Program-made: the position numbers and the translations under genes
NCBI GenBank assembly: GCA_016201685.1
Contig: JACQCJ010000089.1
Coordinates: forward strand, 1 to 6,241
DNA length: 6,241 nt
Direction: 5' to 3'
Origin: Candidatus Peregrinibacteria bacterium
GTDB lineage: Bacteria > Patescibacteriota > Gracilibacteria > Peribacterales > Peribacteraceae
Shown here: positions 1 through 4,933 of the stretch, in pieces
Position numbering within the stretch: the first letter of the stretch is position 1
How the letters are laid out: every line of letters begins with the position of its first letter
The notes under the pieces: model-generated
Told to the model about the DNA's origin: nothing
The model's input: only the letters and a program-made list of their open reading frames with translations
Database searches by the model: none

Positions 1-2
1 CA

Positions 3-341
3 TTCTTTTTGCAAGAAAAATGGAAGATTGCCAGCGACAAGCCTGGCAGTGGGAATACGAAGAATATTGGCTCAGCGAAGAACATCGATACCTTGGTCAG
101 CGGTCAAGGAACATTTGCGAAATATGGTGAAGAAGTTTTCGACGACTATTGGATGAATTACCTCACCTTAGACATGGCCAGAAAGATTGAATCGGATATG
201 TCTTACCATAACCTCGGAGAGTACCTGAAATGGAAAAAGAAGCGTATGTACAAGCACAAGAACATAGTGCCAGGATATCGAAGAATCCGACGAATCCCTG
301 GAGCGCGAAGAAATCGGATTCCTCCTTCGTTCTCCGATTGA
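3..341 (+). CDS. Hypothetical protein, C-terminal part (enters from left edge)
   Basis: I do not recognise this protein. The frame is open from the left edge to a TGA at 339-341, about 113 codons. A TTG at 9 could be a start, but continuation beyond the window is more likely. Codons up to about position 255 tend to end in G or C, as in the neighbouring genes, which supports real coding. The middle is rich in acidic and aromatic residues (EEVFDDYWMNYL). The tail is strongly basic (KWKKKRMYK, then several RR pairs). No motif, signal peptide or membrane segment is visible. The stop lies 20 bases before metG, so the two could be co-transcribed. A second frame (2-130) also reads protein-like up to a TGA at 128-130, so a frameshifted gene remnant is an alternative. 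Confidence is low. Confidence 0.4.
   Translation, partial: FFLQEKWKIASDKPGSGNTKNIGSAKNIDTLVSGQGTFAKYGEEVFDDYWMNYLTLDMARKIESDMSYHNLGEYLKWKKKRMYKHKNIVPGYRRIRRIPGARRNRIPPSFSD
312..339 (+). promoter_or_regulatory. Perfect 7-bp stem-loop just upstream of metG
   Basis: AATCGGA (312-318) and TCCGATT (333-339) are perfect complements around a 14-base loop. The stem ends 22 bases before the metG ATG and overlaps the stop of the upstream open frame. A pyrimidine-rich stretch (348-357) follows. It could be a weak terminator of the upstream gene, a leader structure of metG, or chance. I see no T-box features. Confidence 0.2.
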
Positions 342-361
342 TCGACAGCTTTTCTTCAATC

Positions 362-1888
362 ATGCCTCGCCAGTACATTCACACGGCCATCGACTTTCCC
401 AATGCCGCACCGCACATGGGGCACGTGATGGAGAAGGTGCTCGCGGACGTGATGGCGCGGTGGTTCCGCCTGCGCGGCGACGAGGTCCGTTTGCACGTGG
501 GCGCCGACGAGAACGGCATCAAGATCCAGCAGACCGCCGAGGCGCTCGGGATGACGCCACAAGAACTCGTCGACCGGAATTCTCCGCTCTTCGAGGAGCT
601 GTTCCGGCGGCTGAATATCTCCTTCGACTACTTCATCCGCACCTCCGACCCCAAGCGCCACTGGCCCACCGTCGTCGCTCTCTGGAATCGCCTGAAGGAG
701 GGCGGTTTTCTGGAAAAGAGAACGTACGCCGGGCTCTACTGTACCGGCTGCGAGCGGTTCGTGACCGAGAAGGATCTGGTGGACGGCCTCTGCCCGGATC
801 ACCGGCAGAGGCCGGAAGTGGTGAAGGAGGAGAACTGGTTCTTCCTCCTGAGTCGCAAGCAGGATGCCATGAAGAAGCTCCTCCATCCGAAGACGGGAAC
901 CTACACGATGGTTCCATCATGGCGGGGTAATGAAGTCCTCTCGTTCCTCGAAGGAGGCTTGGCAGACGTCTCCTTCTCTCGATCCAAGGAAACGCTCTAC
1001 TGGGGCGTTCCCGTGCCCAATGAGCCCGATCAAGTGATGTACGTGTGGTGCGACAATCTCACGAGCTACCTCTCCAGCCTGGGATTCTTCACGGATCACG
1101 AGATGCGAGAGTGGTGGGACGATGCCGAGATCACCGACGTGATCGGCAAAGACATCGCGCGCTTCCACGCGATCAACTGGCCGGCGATGCTCCAGTGCGC
1201 CGGCGTGAAGACGCCCGAGCGGCTCCTCATCCACGGCTTCATCACGAGCGACGGCCAGAAAATGAGCAAGACGCTGGGCAATGTCGTCGTTCCCTCGGAT
1301 GTGCTCGACCTCTACGGCGTCGATCCGCTGCGGTTCTACCTGAGCCACGAAATTCCGGTGGGCAATGACGGCGACTTTTCCTGGAAGCGCTTCGGAGAAT
1401 TATACGACGCGAAGCTCCGCAATCAGCTCGGGAATTTGCTCAATCGAGTCATGGTTCTTTTGAAGAAAGAGGAAATTCCATTAGCTCACACGAAGCATGC
1501 ACTGCGCCATGAAGCAGCACTCCGTTGGGAGGATTTCCAGAAAGCAATGAATGCATTTGAATTTCATCTCGCTATTCAAGCCGCATTCGATCTGTCTCAA
1601 AGCGGAAACGTCTACATTGATGTCCATAAGCTTTGGGCCAAGAAGGGACAGGAAAAAGCGGAAGAACTGAGCGCGTTGGCTGAGCTTCTGCGTCATATTT
1701 CCCTCATGCTCCTGCCGTTCATGCCGGAGACCGCGCAAAAAATTTCAAAACAACTCAACGTTCCGTACATCCATCGCATGCTCGAGAAGAACTTCGTGAT
1801 CACGGATGCGATGAAGGAGTGGGGGAGTCAGAAAGAGTGGAAGAGGGTGGGGGAGCCGGAGATTTTGTTCGCTCCCATTGAAAAATGA
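362..1888 (+). CDS. metG: Methionyl-tRNA synthetase, short single-zinc form
   Basis: Cytosolic class I synthetase that activates methionine with ATP and charges tRNA-Met; 508 residues. The Rossmann fold starts at once, with the HIGH-type signature HMGH at residues 18-21 after FPNAAP. A zinc knuckle C127-x2-C130 / C144-x2-H147 gives one metal site. The stretch DVIGKDIARFHAINWPAML (259-277) is typical of the family. The KMSKS-type loop is KMSKT (300-304). The helical anticodon-binding domain follows from about 350, with VYIDVHKLW and LLPFMPETAQK. There is no C-terminal tRNA-binding EMAP/Trbp111 domain, as in other short MetRS. The segment VWCDNLTSY replaces the more usual VWxDALTNY. I chose ATG 362 because family members begin a few residues before the first beta-strand; an in-frame ATG at 230 would add 44 unrelated residues. 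No Shine-Dalgarno is visible. The first two thirds are GC-rich, and about 1440-1800 is clearly less so. Confidence 0.97.
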   Translation: MPRQYIHTAIDFPNAAPHMGHVMEKVLADVMARWFRLRGDEVRLHVGADENGIKIQQTAEALGMTPQELVDRNSPLFEELFRRLNISFDYFIRTSDPKRHWPTVVALWNRLKEGGFLEKRTYAGLYCTGCERFVTEKDLVDGLCPDHRQRPEVVKEENWFFLLSRKQDAMKKLLHPKTGTYTMVPSWRGNEVLSFLEGGLADVSFSRSKETLYWGVPVPNEPDQVMYVWCDNLTSYLSSLGFFTDHEMREWWDDAEITDVIGKDIARFHAINWPAMLQCAGVKTPERLLIHGFITSDGQKMSKTLGNVVVPSDVLDLYGVDPLRFYLSHEIPVGNDGDFSWKRFGELYDAKLRNQLGNLLNRVMVLLKKEEIPLAHTKHALRHEAALRWEDFQKAMNAFEFHLAIQAAFDLSQSGNVYIDVHKLWAKKGQEKAEELSALAELLRHISLMLLPFMPETAQKISKQLNVPYIHRMLEKNFVITDAMKEWGSQKEWKRVGEPEILFAPIEK

Positions 1889-1933
1889 CTTGATCTTCTT
1901 GATTGGTTTTTTGAAGGTTTTACAATCTTTTTG

Positions 1934-1954
1934 AGTGCAGCACTGCGCTGTACT
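1934..1954 (+). other. Stem-loop 1 in the metG downstream spacer
   Basis: AGTGCAGC (1934-1941) pairs with GCTGTACT (1947-1954) through eight base pairs, one of them G-U, closing a five-base loop. It lies 45 bases after the metG stop. No T-tract follows directly, so alone it is not a classic terminator. It sits directly beside the larger stem-loop at 1958-2004. Confidence 0.35.
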
Positions 1955-1957
1955 TAG

Positions 1958-2004
1958 GGGGATGGGGTGAACGGTACGATGACTTTTGTCTCACCTACAT
2001 CCCC
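1958..2004 (+). terminator. Stem-loop 2 with T-rich tail; possible metG terminator or leader structure
   Basis: GGGGATG (1958-1964) pairs with CATCCCC (1998-2004), and GGTGA (1966-1970) pairs with TCACC (1991-1995). They are separated by a 1x2 internal loop and close a 20-base apical loop. TTCCTTTTTGTTT follows at 2005-2017. A GC-rich stem and T-rich tail fit Rho-independent termination of metG. The large loop and the imperfect tail leave room for a structured leader of the PUR-domain gene. The rest of the gap (2018-2113) is pyrimidine-rich with small complementary patches, and I see no gene in it. Confidence 0.4.
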
Positions 2005-2113
2005 TTCCTTTTTGTTTCAGCATTCTTTATTCTTCCGATGCTTGCGAAACCTCGGAGGTGCGAGATTGTCACCGGCGAGGGGAGCAGCGTTCATCTCTTT
2101 TCCATTCTTCTTT

Positions 2114-2428
2114 ATGTTCGATCCCATGTCCGAGCTCACTGGCAGTCCCTCCCCCGAAGACGGCGGCGGTACACCGATGCCAATGGGCAGGCCTGCGCGT
2201 CAACATTCCGGCGGCGGCGATGGCGGGCGCTACGCTACCGACCTCCATTCCGTCACCATCCACGCGCGCCAGCGGACCTTCTACATCGATCTGAAAGAAT
2301 CCGGCAACGGCAAGTTCTTCAAGGTCTCGGAGAAGTCGCGCGGCGGCCAGAAGACGACGATCATGTTCGACGTCGAGGACCTGGACCAATTCATCAAGGC
2401 GTTTGAAGAGATGAAGACGAAACTATGA
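2114..2428 (+). CDS. Small PUR-domain (DUF3276-like) nucleic-acid-binding protein
   Basis: A 104-residue protein. Residues 1-40 are Gly/Pro/Met-rich and probably disordered (for example HSGGGDGGRY). Residues 43-104 form one PUR repeat: beta-strands in HSVTIHARQRTFYIDLK, a turn at ESGNGKFFKVSEKS, a further strand KTTIMFDVED, and a closing helix LDQFIKAFEEMKTKL. Proteins with one PUR repeat, such as Borrelia BpuR and Bacteroidetes DUF3276 members, dimerise and bind single-stranded DNA or RNA. A similar role here is inference, and the target is unknown. ATG 2114 gives the family's usual size; ATG 2126 is equally possible (100 residues). The frame runs back to a GTG at 1967, but that part crosses the stem-loops and looks non-coding. 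There is no Shine-Dalgarno at useful spacing. It converges on fmt. This is not adenylosuccinate synthetase, which shares the name PurA. Confidence 0.82.
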   Translation: MFDPMSELTGSPSPEDGGGTPMPMGRPARQHSGGGDGGRYATDLHSVTIHARQRTFYIDLKESGNGKFFKVSEKSRGGQKTTIMFDVEDLDQFIKAFEEMKTKL

Positions 2429-2443
2429 GGAAGAAAAGGATAA

Positions 2444-2486
2444 AAAGGCTGTAGAGGCTTTCAAGGACATTTCCTTTTCAGCCTTT
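2444..2486. terminator. Bidirectional terminator between the PUR-domain gene and fmt
   Basis: The spacer of two convergent genes holds an outer eight-base perfect stem, AAAGGCTG (2444-2451) with CAGCCTTT (2479-2486). Nested inside is a tight hairpin, AAGGA (2463-2467) with TCCTT (2472-2476), around a four-base loop. On the minus strand the outer stem runs into CCTTTTTA, a U-tract suited to ending fmt. On the plus strand the inner hairpin runs into TTTT, which suits the PUR-domain gene. Confidence 0.55.
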
Positions 2487-2493
2487 CCATCGT

Positions 2494-3387
2494 TTACAGC
2501 TTTTCCAGCCTTCCTCTCGCCCACGCCCCCCCGCTCATCGGCTTTTTGCCGGAAGGTTGGACGGTCACGAGGTACAGCGTCGTATCGTGCGCACAGAAGA
2601 GAGCATGCGATTCGTCGGTTTTTTCCAGACTCGTTTCCAGGATCTTCAGCGTCGCATCTCGGATCGTGAGCGTGACGCCGGGCCAGGGGTTCAGCGCACG
2701 GACGCGGCGGTCGATTTCGTCTGCGGTCATAATCTGCGGATCGACGATGCCGTCGGCTCTCGTGAGTTTGCGACAGATCGTGACGCTATTCTCTGATTGT
2801 GGAACCGGATGAAGTGATTTCTTGAGGGTTTCGATCAGCAGCTCAGCACCGATCGGAGCGAGGCGATCATGAAGCGCTGTGAATGTTTCCCGCGGTTCGA
2901 TGGGCGTGTGCTCCTGCGCGAGGATCGGGCCGGCATCGAGCTCATGAACCATTCGCTGGATCGTCACGCCGGTTTCGCGATCTCCCGCGAGAATTGCGTG
3001 TTGCATGGGCGAGGCGCCACGCCAGCGGGGCAGGAGCGAAGCATGAACATTCACCGGAGCTACGTCCGGGAAGTTGAGGATCGTTTGGGAGAGGATTTGG
3101 CCGTAGGCTACGACAATTGAAAATTGAAAATTGAAAATTGAAAATTTGGAAAGAATATCATCGAATTCATCATTGATATTTTCCGGTTGAGCTACCGCTA
3201 GGTGGTGTTTTTGGGCGACGAGCTTCACTGGAGATTGTGTTTGGATCTTCTCGCGTCCCTTGGGCTTGTCCGGCTGCGTGATCACGAGATCGATCGAGAA
3301 GGCCGGATCATCGGCCAAAGCTTCGAGTGACGGTGCGGCGAAGGTCGAGGTGCCGAGGAAGACGAGGGAGAGAGGGGAAGGGGGCAT
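2494..3387 (-). CDS. fmt: Methionyl-tRNA formyltransferase
   Basis: Transfers a formyl group from 10-formyl-tetrahydrofolate to methionyl initiator tRNA in the cytosol; 297 residues, slightly shorter than the usual 310-315. The N-terminal Rossmann domain has FLGTSTFAAPSLEAL and VITQPDKPKGR. The active-site triad is visible: N113 and H115 in VNVHASLLPRWRGASP, and D151 in GVTIQRMVHELDAGPIL. The C-terminal OB-fold domain carries RALNPWPGVT and the late QPSGKKPMSGG. ATG 3387 is chosen because MPPSPLSLVFLG leads straight into the first strand; the frame extends 13 codons upstream into the repeat region. Residues 82-91 (FSIFNFQFSI) are encoded by a 7-bp tandem repeat, just before the conserved VVAYGQIL, where other family members have a PD(L/V)xV-type strand. 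No Shine-Dalgarno is seen. A TACACT box ends 7 bases before the ATG, suggesting a leaderless mRNA. Confidence 0.96.
   Translation of the reverse strand: MPPSPLSLVFLGTSTFAAPSLEALADDPAFSIDLVITQPDKPKGREKIQTQSPVKLVAQKHHLAVAQPENINDEFDDILSKFSIFNFQFSIVVAYGQILSQTILNFPDVAPVNVHASLLPRWRGASPMQHAILAGDRETGVTIQRMVHELDAGPILAQEHTPIEPRETFTALHDRLAPIGAELLIETLKKSLHPVPQSENSVTICRKLTRADGIVDPQIMTADEIDRRVRALNPWPGVTLTIRDATLKILETSLEKTDESHALFCAHDTTLYLVTVQPSGKKPMSGGAWARGRLEKL
3115..3146. repeat. 7-bp tandem repeat inside fmt (unit AATTGAA)
   Basis: Four exact copies of AATTGAA run from 3115 to 3142 and a partial fifth (AATT) ends at 3146. On the coding strand the unit reads TTCAATT. Three units make 21 bases, so the peptide repeats every seven residues (FSIFNFQ, then FSI). 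The array stays in frame within fmt and encodes residues 82-91. Confidence 0.95.
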
Positions 3388-3394
3388 TGAGGAT

Positions 3395-3404
3395 AGTGTA
3401 CACT
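3395..3404. promoter_or_regulatory. Palindromic element; candidate fmt -10 box
   Basis: AGTGTACACT is a perfect 10-base palindrome 7 bases outside the fmt start. On the minus strand its TACACT half matches the key positions of a -10 box (TAnnnT) and ends exactly seven bases before the fmt ATG, which would start transcription at or next to the start codon. The same hexamer on the plus strand (3399-3404) could serve rbfA. No good -35 box is visible in either direction. It could equally be an operator. Confidence 0.35.
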
Positions 3405-3410
3405 TTCGAC

Positions 3411-3445
3411 GAATTGCGAATTGCAAGTTGCGAATTGCGAATTGA
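3411..3445. repeat. 7-bp repeat array, units of the GAATTGC type
   Basis: Five contiguous heptamers: GAATTGC, GAATTGC, AAGTTGC, GAATTGC, GAATTGA. It fills the middle of the fmt/rbfA spacer. The unit shares the AATTG core with the repeat inside fmt, 265 bases away, but carries GC where that one carries AA. Confidence 0.9.
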
Positions 3446-3456
3446 GTCTTTGCATT

Positions 3457-3484
3457 CGCAACTCGCCCTTCGCCCTTCGCAATT
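3457..3484. repeat. 7-bp repeat array in opposite orientation, next to the rbfA start
   Basis: Four contiguous heptamers: CGCAACT, CGCCCTT, CGCCCTT, CGCAATT. Read on the minus strand they are AATTGCG, AAGGGCG (twice) and AGTTGCG, the same family as the array at 3411-3445. The two arrays are therefore inverted relative to each other. TTCGCAATTC (3476-3485) pairs perfectly over ten bases with GAATTGCGAA at 3411-3420 or 3432-3441. TTCGCAACT (3455-3463) pairs with AGTTGCGAA (3426-3434). Confidence 0.8.
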
Positions 3485-3488
3485 CTTT

Positions 3489-3827
3489 ATGTCTCATCGC
3501 CCCGCCATGCTCGGCACCGTCATTCGAGCACTCATCGCACCGGTGCTTCGCGAATGTTCTCCCGCGTGCGGCATCGTTTCGATCACAGCGGTCGACGTCT
3601 CGTCCGATTCCTCGTACGCGACGGTGATGATCAGTGCTCTTCAGAAGTCGGAGCTCGCGCTCGATTTTTTACAAGGCAGAAGGAACGATCTCCAGCGCCT
3701 GCTCAGCAAGCTCCCGCGTCGAAAAATTCCCATGCTTCGCTTCCGCATCGATCGGGCGGGGGAGCGGGGTGCGAGGATGGATGAACTTCTGCGGGATGCC
3801 GAGAAAGAAGATATTGACGTTGAATAA
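3489..3827 (+). CDS. rbfA: 30S ribosome-binding factor A
   Basis: Binds the immature 30S subunit near the 16S rRNA helix 1 region and helps late maturation; in E. coli it is needed for growth in the cold. 112 residues, normal for the family. One type II KH-like fold covers nearly the whole protein: an N-terminal helix (GTVIRALIAPVLRE), the strand pattern GIVSITAVDVSSDSSYATVMIS, a helix with basic residues (RRNDLQRLLSKL), and the hallmark end IPMLRFRIDRAGERGARMDELL. The GIVSIT motif and the RG-R-DELL ending are the strongest evidence. ATG 3489 gives the family start; the frame upstream lies in the repeat arrays. No Shine-Dalgarno is present, and the start codon follows the inverted heptamer array by four bases. 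The metallophosphoesterase gene begins 21 bases after the stop. Confidence 0.93.
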   Translation: MSHRPAMLGTVIRALIAPVLRECSPACGIVSITAVDVSSDSSYATVMISALQKSELALDFLQGRRNDLQRLLSKLPRRKIPMLRFRIDRAGERGARMDELLRDAEKEDIDVE

Positions 3828-3842
3828 AAATTGTATTTTAAT
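3814..3842 (+). promoter_or_regulatory. Candidate promoter of the metallophosphoesterase gene
   Basis: TTGACG (3814-3819) and TTTAAT (3837-3842) lie 17 bases apart, each matching five of six sigma-70 consensus positions. The -10 box ends six bases before the ATG at 3849, so transcription would begin at the start codon. The -35 box lies inside the last codons of rbfA. An AT-rich patch in an otherwise GC-richer region supports it. Confidence 0.5.
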
Positions 3843-3848
3843 TGAAAC

Positions 3849-4826
3849 ATGGGAAATCATGTGATCATCAGCGATCTCCACCTGGGCCGTTTTGGCCGTG
3901 GACGAGAGGAGAATGCGAATGCATTGACGGCATTTGCCACGATGGCTGCCGAACGAGGAGCCAGATTCTGGGTGAACGGTGATCTCGATGAAGATTATTT
4001 GTTGCGCAAAGGCGCTGTGGATCTGCGCGCGTACCGTGCCGATGCGGAGGTCGTTCGTCGCGCGTTCGAGATTTTCTGTCGTGCCACATCCAATCCCATC
4101 GATGTTCTTCGGGGCAATCACGATCATCCGCAGATGGATGATGCGCTCCTCCAGGAGCGGATTGCACCCTGGAGCGATTCGCTGCGTTTCCGCGTTCATC
4201 GAGCGCTCGCGGTCCAACCAGAACAGAATCTTGTGCTTACCCATGGACACATCATTGATGGCATCGTTGAAAGTCGCATGCGCATTCAACGGGCTATCAA
4301 GGAAGGATGGAAATCGCAGGCGGCTCTCGACATACTTTCTGATCCTTTGCTGGAAGAGCTATTCCGAAAGAAGGATCTACGGGCTGATCGCTTGATCCAC
4401 CTGTGCATGACATTTGCCAGGAGGCTCGGGTTTGCCGAGACGATCGAGGATACCATCCCTTCCTTTCTGGGATTCAAAAAACGGCGAGAGCAGCGTCAGC
4501 ATGAACAACTCTTCAGAGATTCTTCCTACCAGGAAAGAACTCGAGAACGAGCATCGATGACCGATACCGCGGCGCATCTCGCACTTGCCGCTTGTTCGCG
4601 CGTCATTGCTGTCGGGCACGATCATGTCTGTGGCCTTGTTCCTCGGATGGTGCCGAATCCGCGCACAGGAACCTATGAACGTGTCATTGTTGCAAACAGC
4701 GGGGATTTCGTCGCCTCCGGCCGCGCAAAGACGGCGGTTTTCGTCGATACCGATGAACGAACCGTCAGACTGCTCATGCATGACAAAGAAGGAGTGAAGC
4801 CTTTGAAAGGACCCGTCGACTTTTGA
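3849..4826 (+). CDS. Calcineurin-like metallophosphoesterase with helical insertion
   Basis: 325 residues. All dinuclear-metal motifs are present in order: SDLHLG (D9, H11), NGDLDED (D45), RGNHDHP (N90, H91), THGH (H132) and GHDH (H257, H259). This makes an active phosphoesterase likely, and no motif residue is missing. SDLHLG and RGNHD resemble LpxH-type and related hydrolases, but the substrate cannot be read from the sequence. Between H132 and H257 lies a long, mostly helical, charged insertion (about 140-245), with GWKSQAALDIL, LLEELFRKK and FKKRREQRQHEQ. It makes the protein longer than LpxH (about 240 residues) and may form a lid or substrate-binding cap. No signal peptide or membrane helix is seen, so it is probably cytosolic. 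It sits between rbfA and an nrnA-type gene, so a nucleotide or RNA-end substrate is conceivable. It has its own candidate promoter and no Shine-Dalgarno. Confidence 0.88.
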   Translation: MGNHVIISDLHLGRFGRGREENANALTAFATMAAERGARFWVNGDLDEDYLLRKGAVDLRAYRADAEVVRRAFEIFCRATSNPIDVLRGNHDHPQMDDALLQERIAPWSDSLRFRVHRALAVQPEQNLVLTHGHIIDGIVESRMRIQRAIKEGWKSQAALDILSDPLLEELFRKKDLRADRLIHLCMTFARRLGFAETIEDTIPSFLGFKKRREQRQHEQLFRDSSYQERTRERASMTDTAAHLALAACSRVIAVGHDHVCGLVPRMVPNPRTGTYERVIVANSGDFVASGRAKTAVFVDTDERTVRLLMHDKEGVKPLKGPVDF

Positions 4827-4904
4827 GTGGGCGGTCCAGTATGTCATCGTCAATACACATTCGATCATCGCGTGACACTTCATCGTCCTTTCAAGACTAG
4901 TGCA

Positions 4905-4933
4905 TTGAGCGAGAGGAATGACCCTCATAGACT
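4905..4933 (+). promoter_or_regulatory. Candidate promoter at the start of the nrnA-type gene
   Basis: TTGAGC (4905-4910) and TAGACT (4928-4933) lie 17 bases apart, each matching four of six consensus positions including the key ones. Transcription would begin near 4940, after ATG 4918 and about five bases before the in-frame ATG at 4945. If real, it points to 4945 as the start. The rest of the spacer 4827-4904 shows no terminator or gene. Confidence 0.3.

Noticed and set aside
230..361. In-frame N-terminal extension of metG from ATG 230
   Set aside because: The 44 extra residues match nothing in the family, overlap the upstream frame, and the conserved fold begins only at MPRQYIHTAIDFPN.
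356..886. Long minus-strand open frame opposite metG
   Set aside because: It is a shadow of the GC-rich coding strand; the plus frame has full MetRS motifs.
1967..2113. Upstream extension of the PUR-domain gene to GTG 1967
   Set aside because: The added segment crosses two stem-loops, is Ser/Pro/Phe-rich without domain similarity, and would make the protein longer than the family.
3411..3484. Heptamer arrays as a CRISPR-like array
   Set aside because: The units are 7 bases and contiguous with no spacers, so they are a minisatellite.
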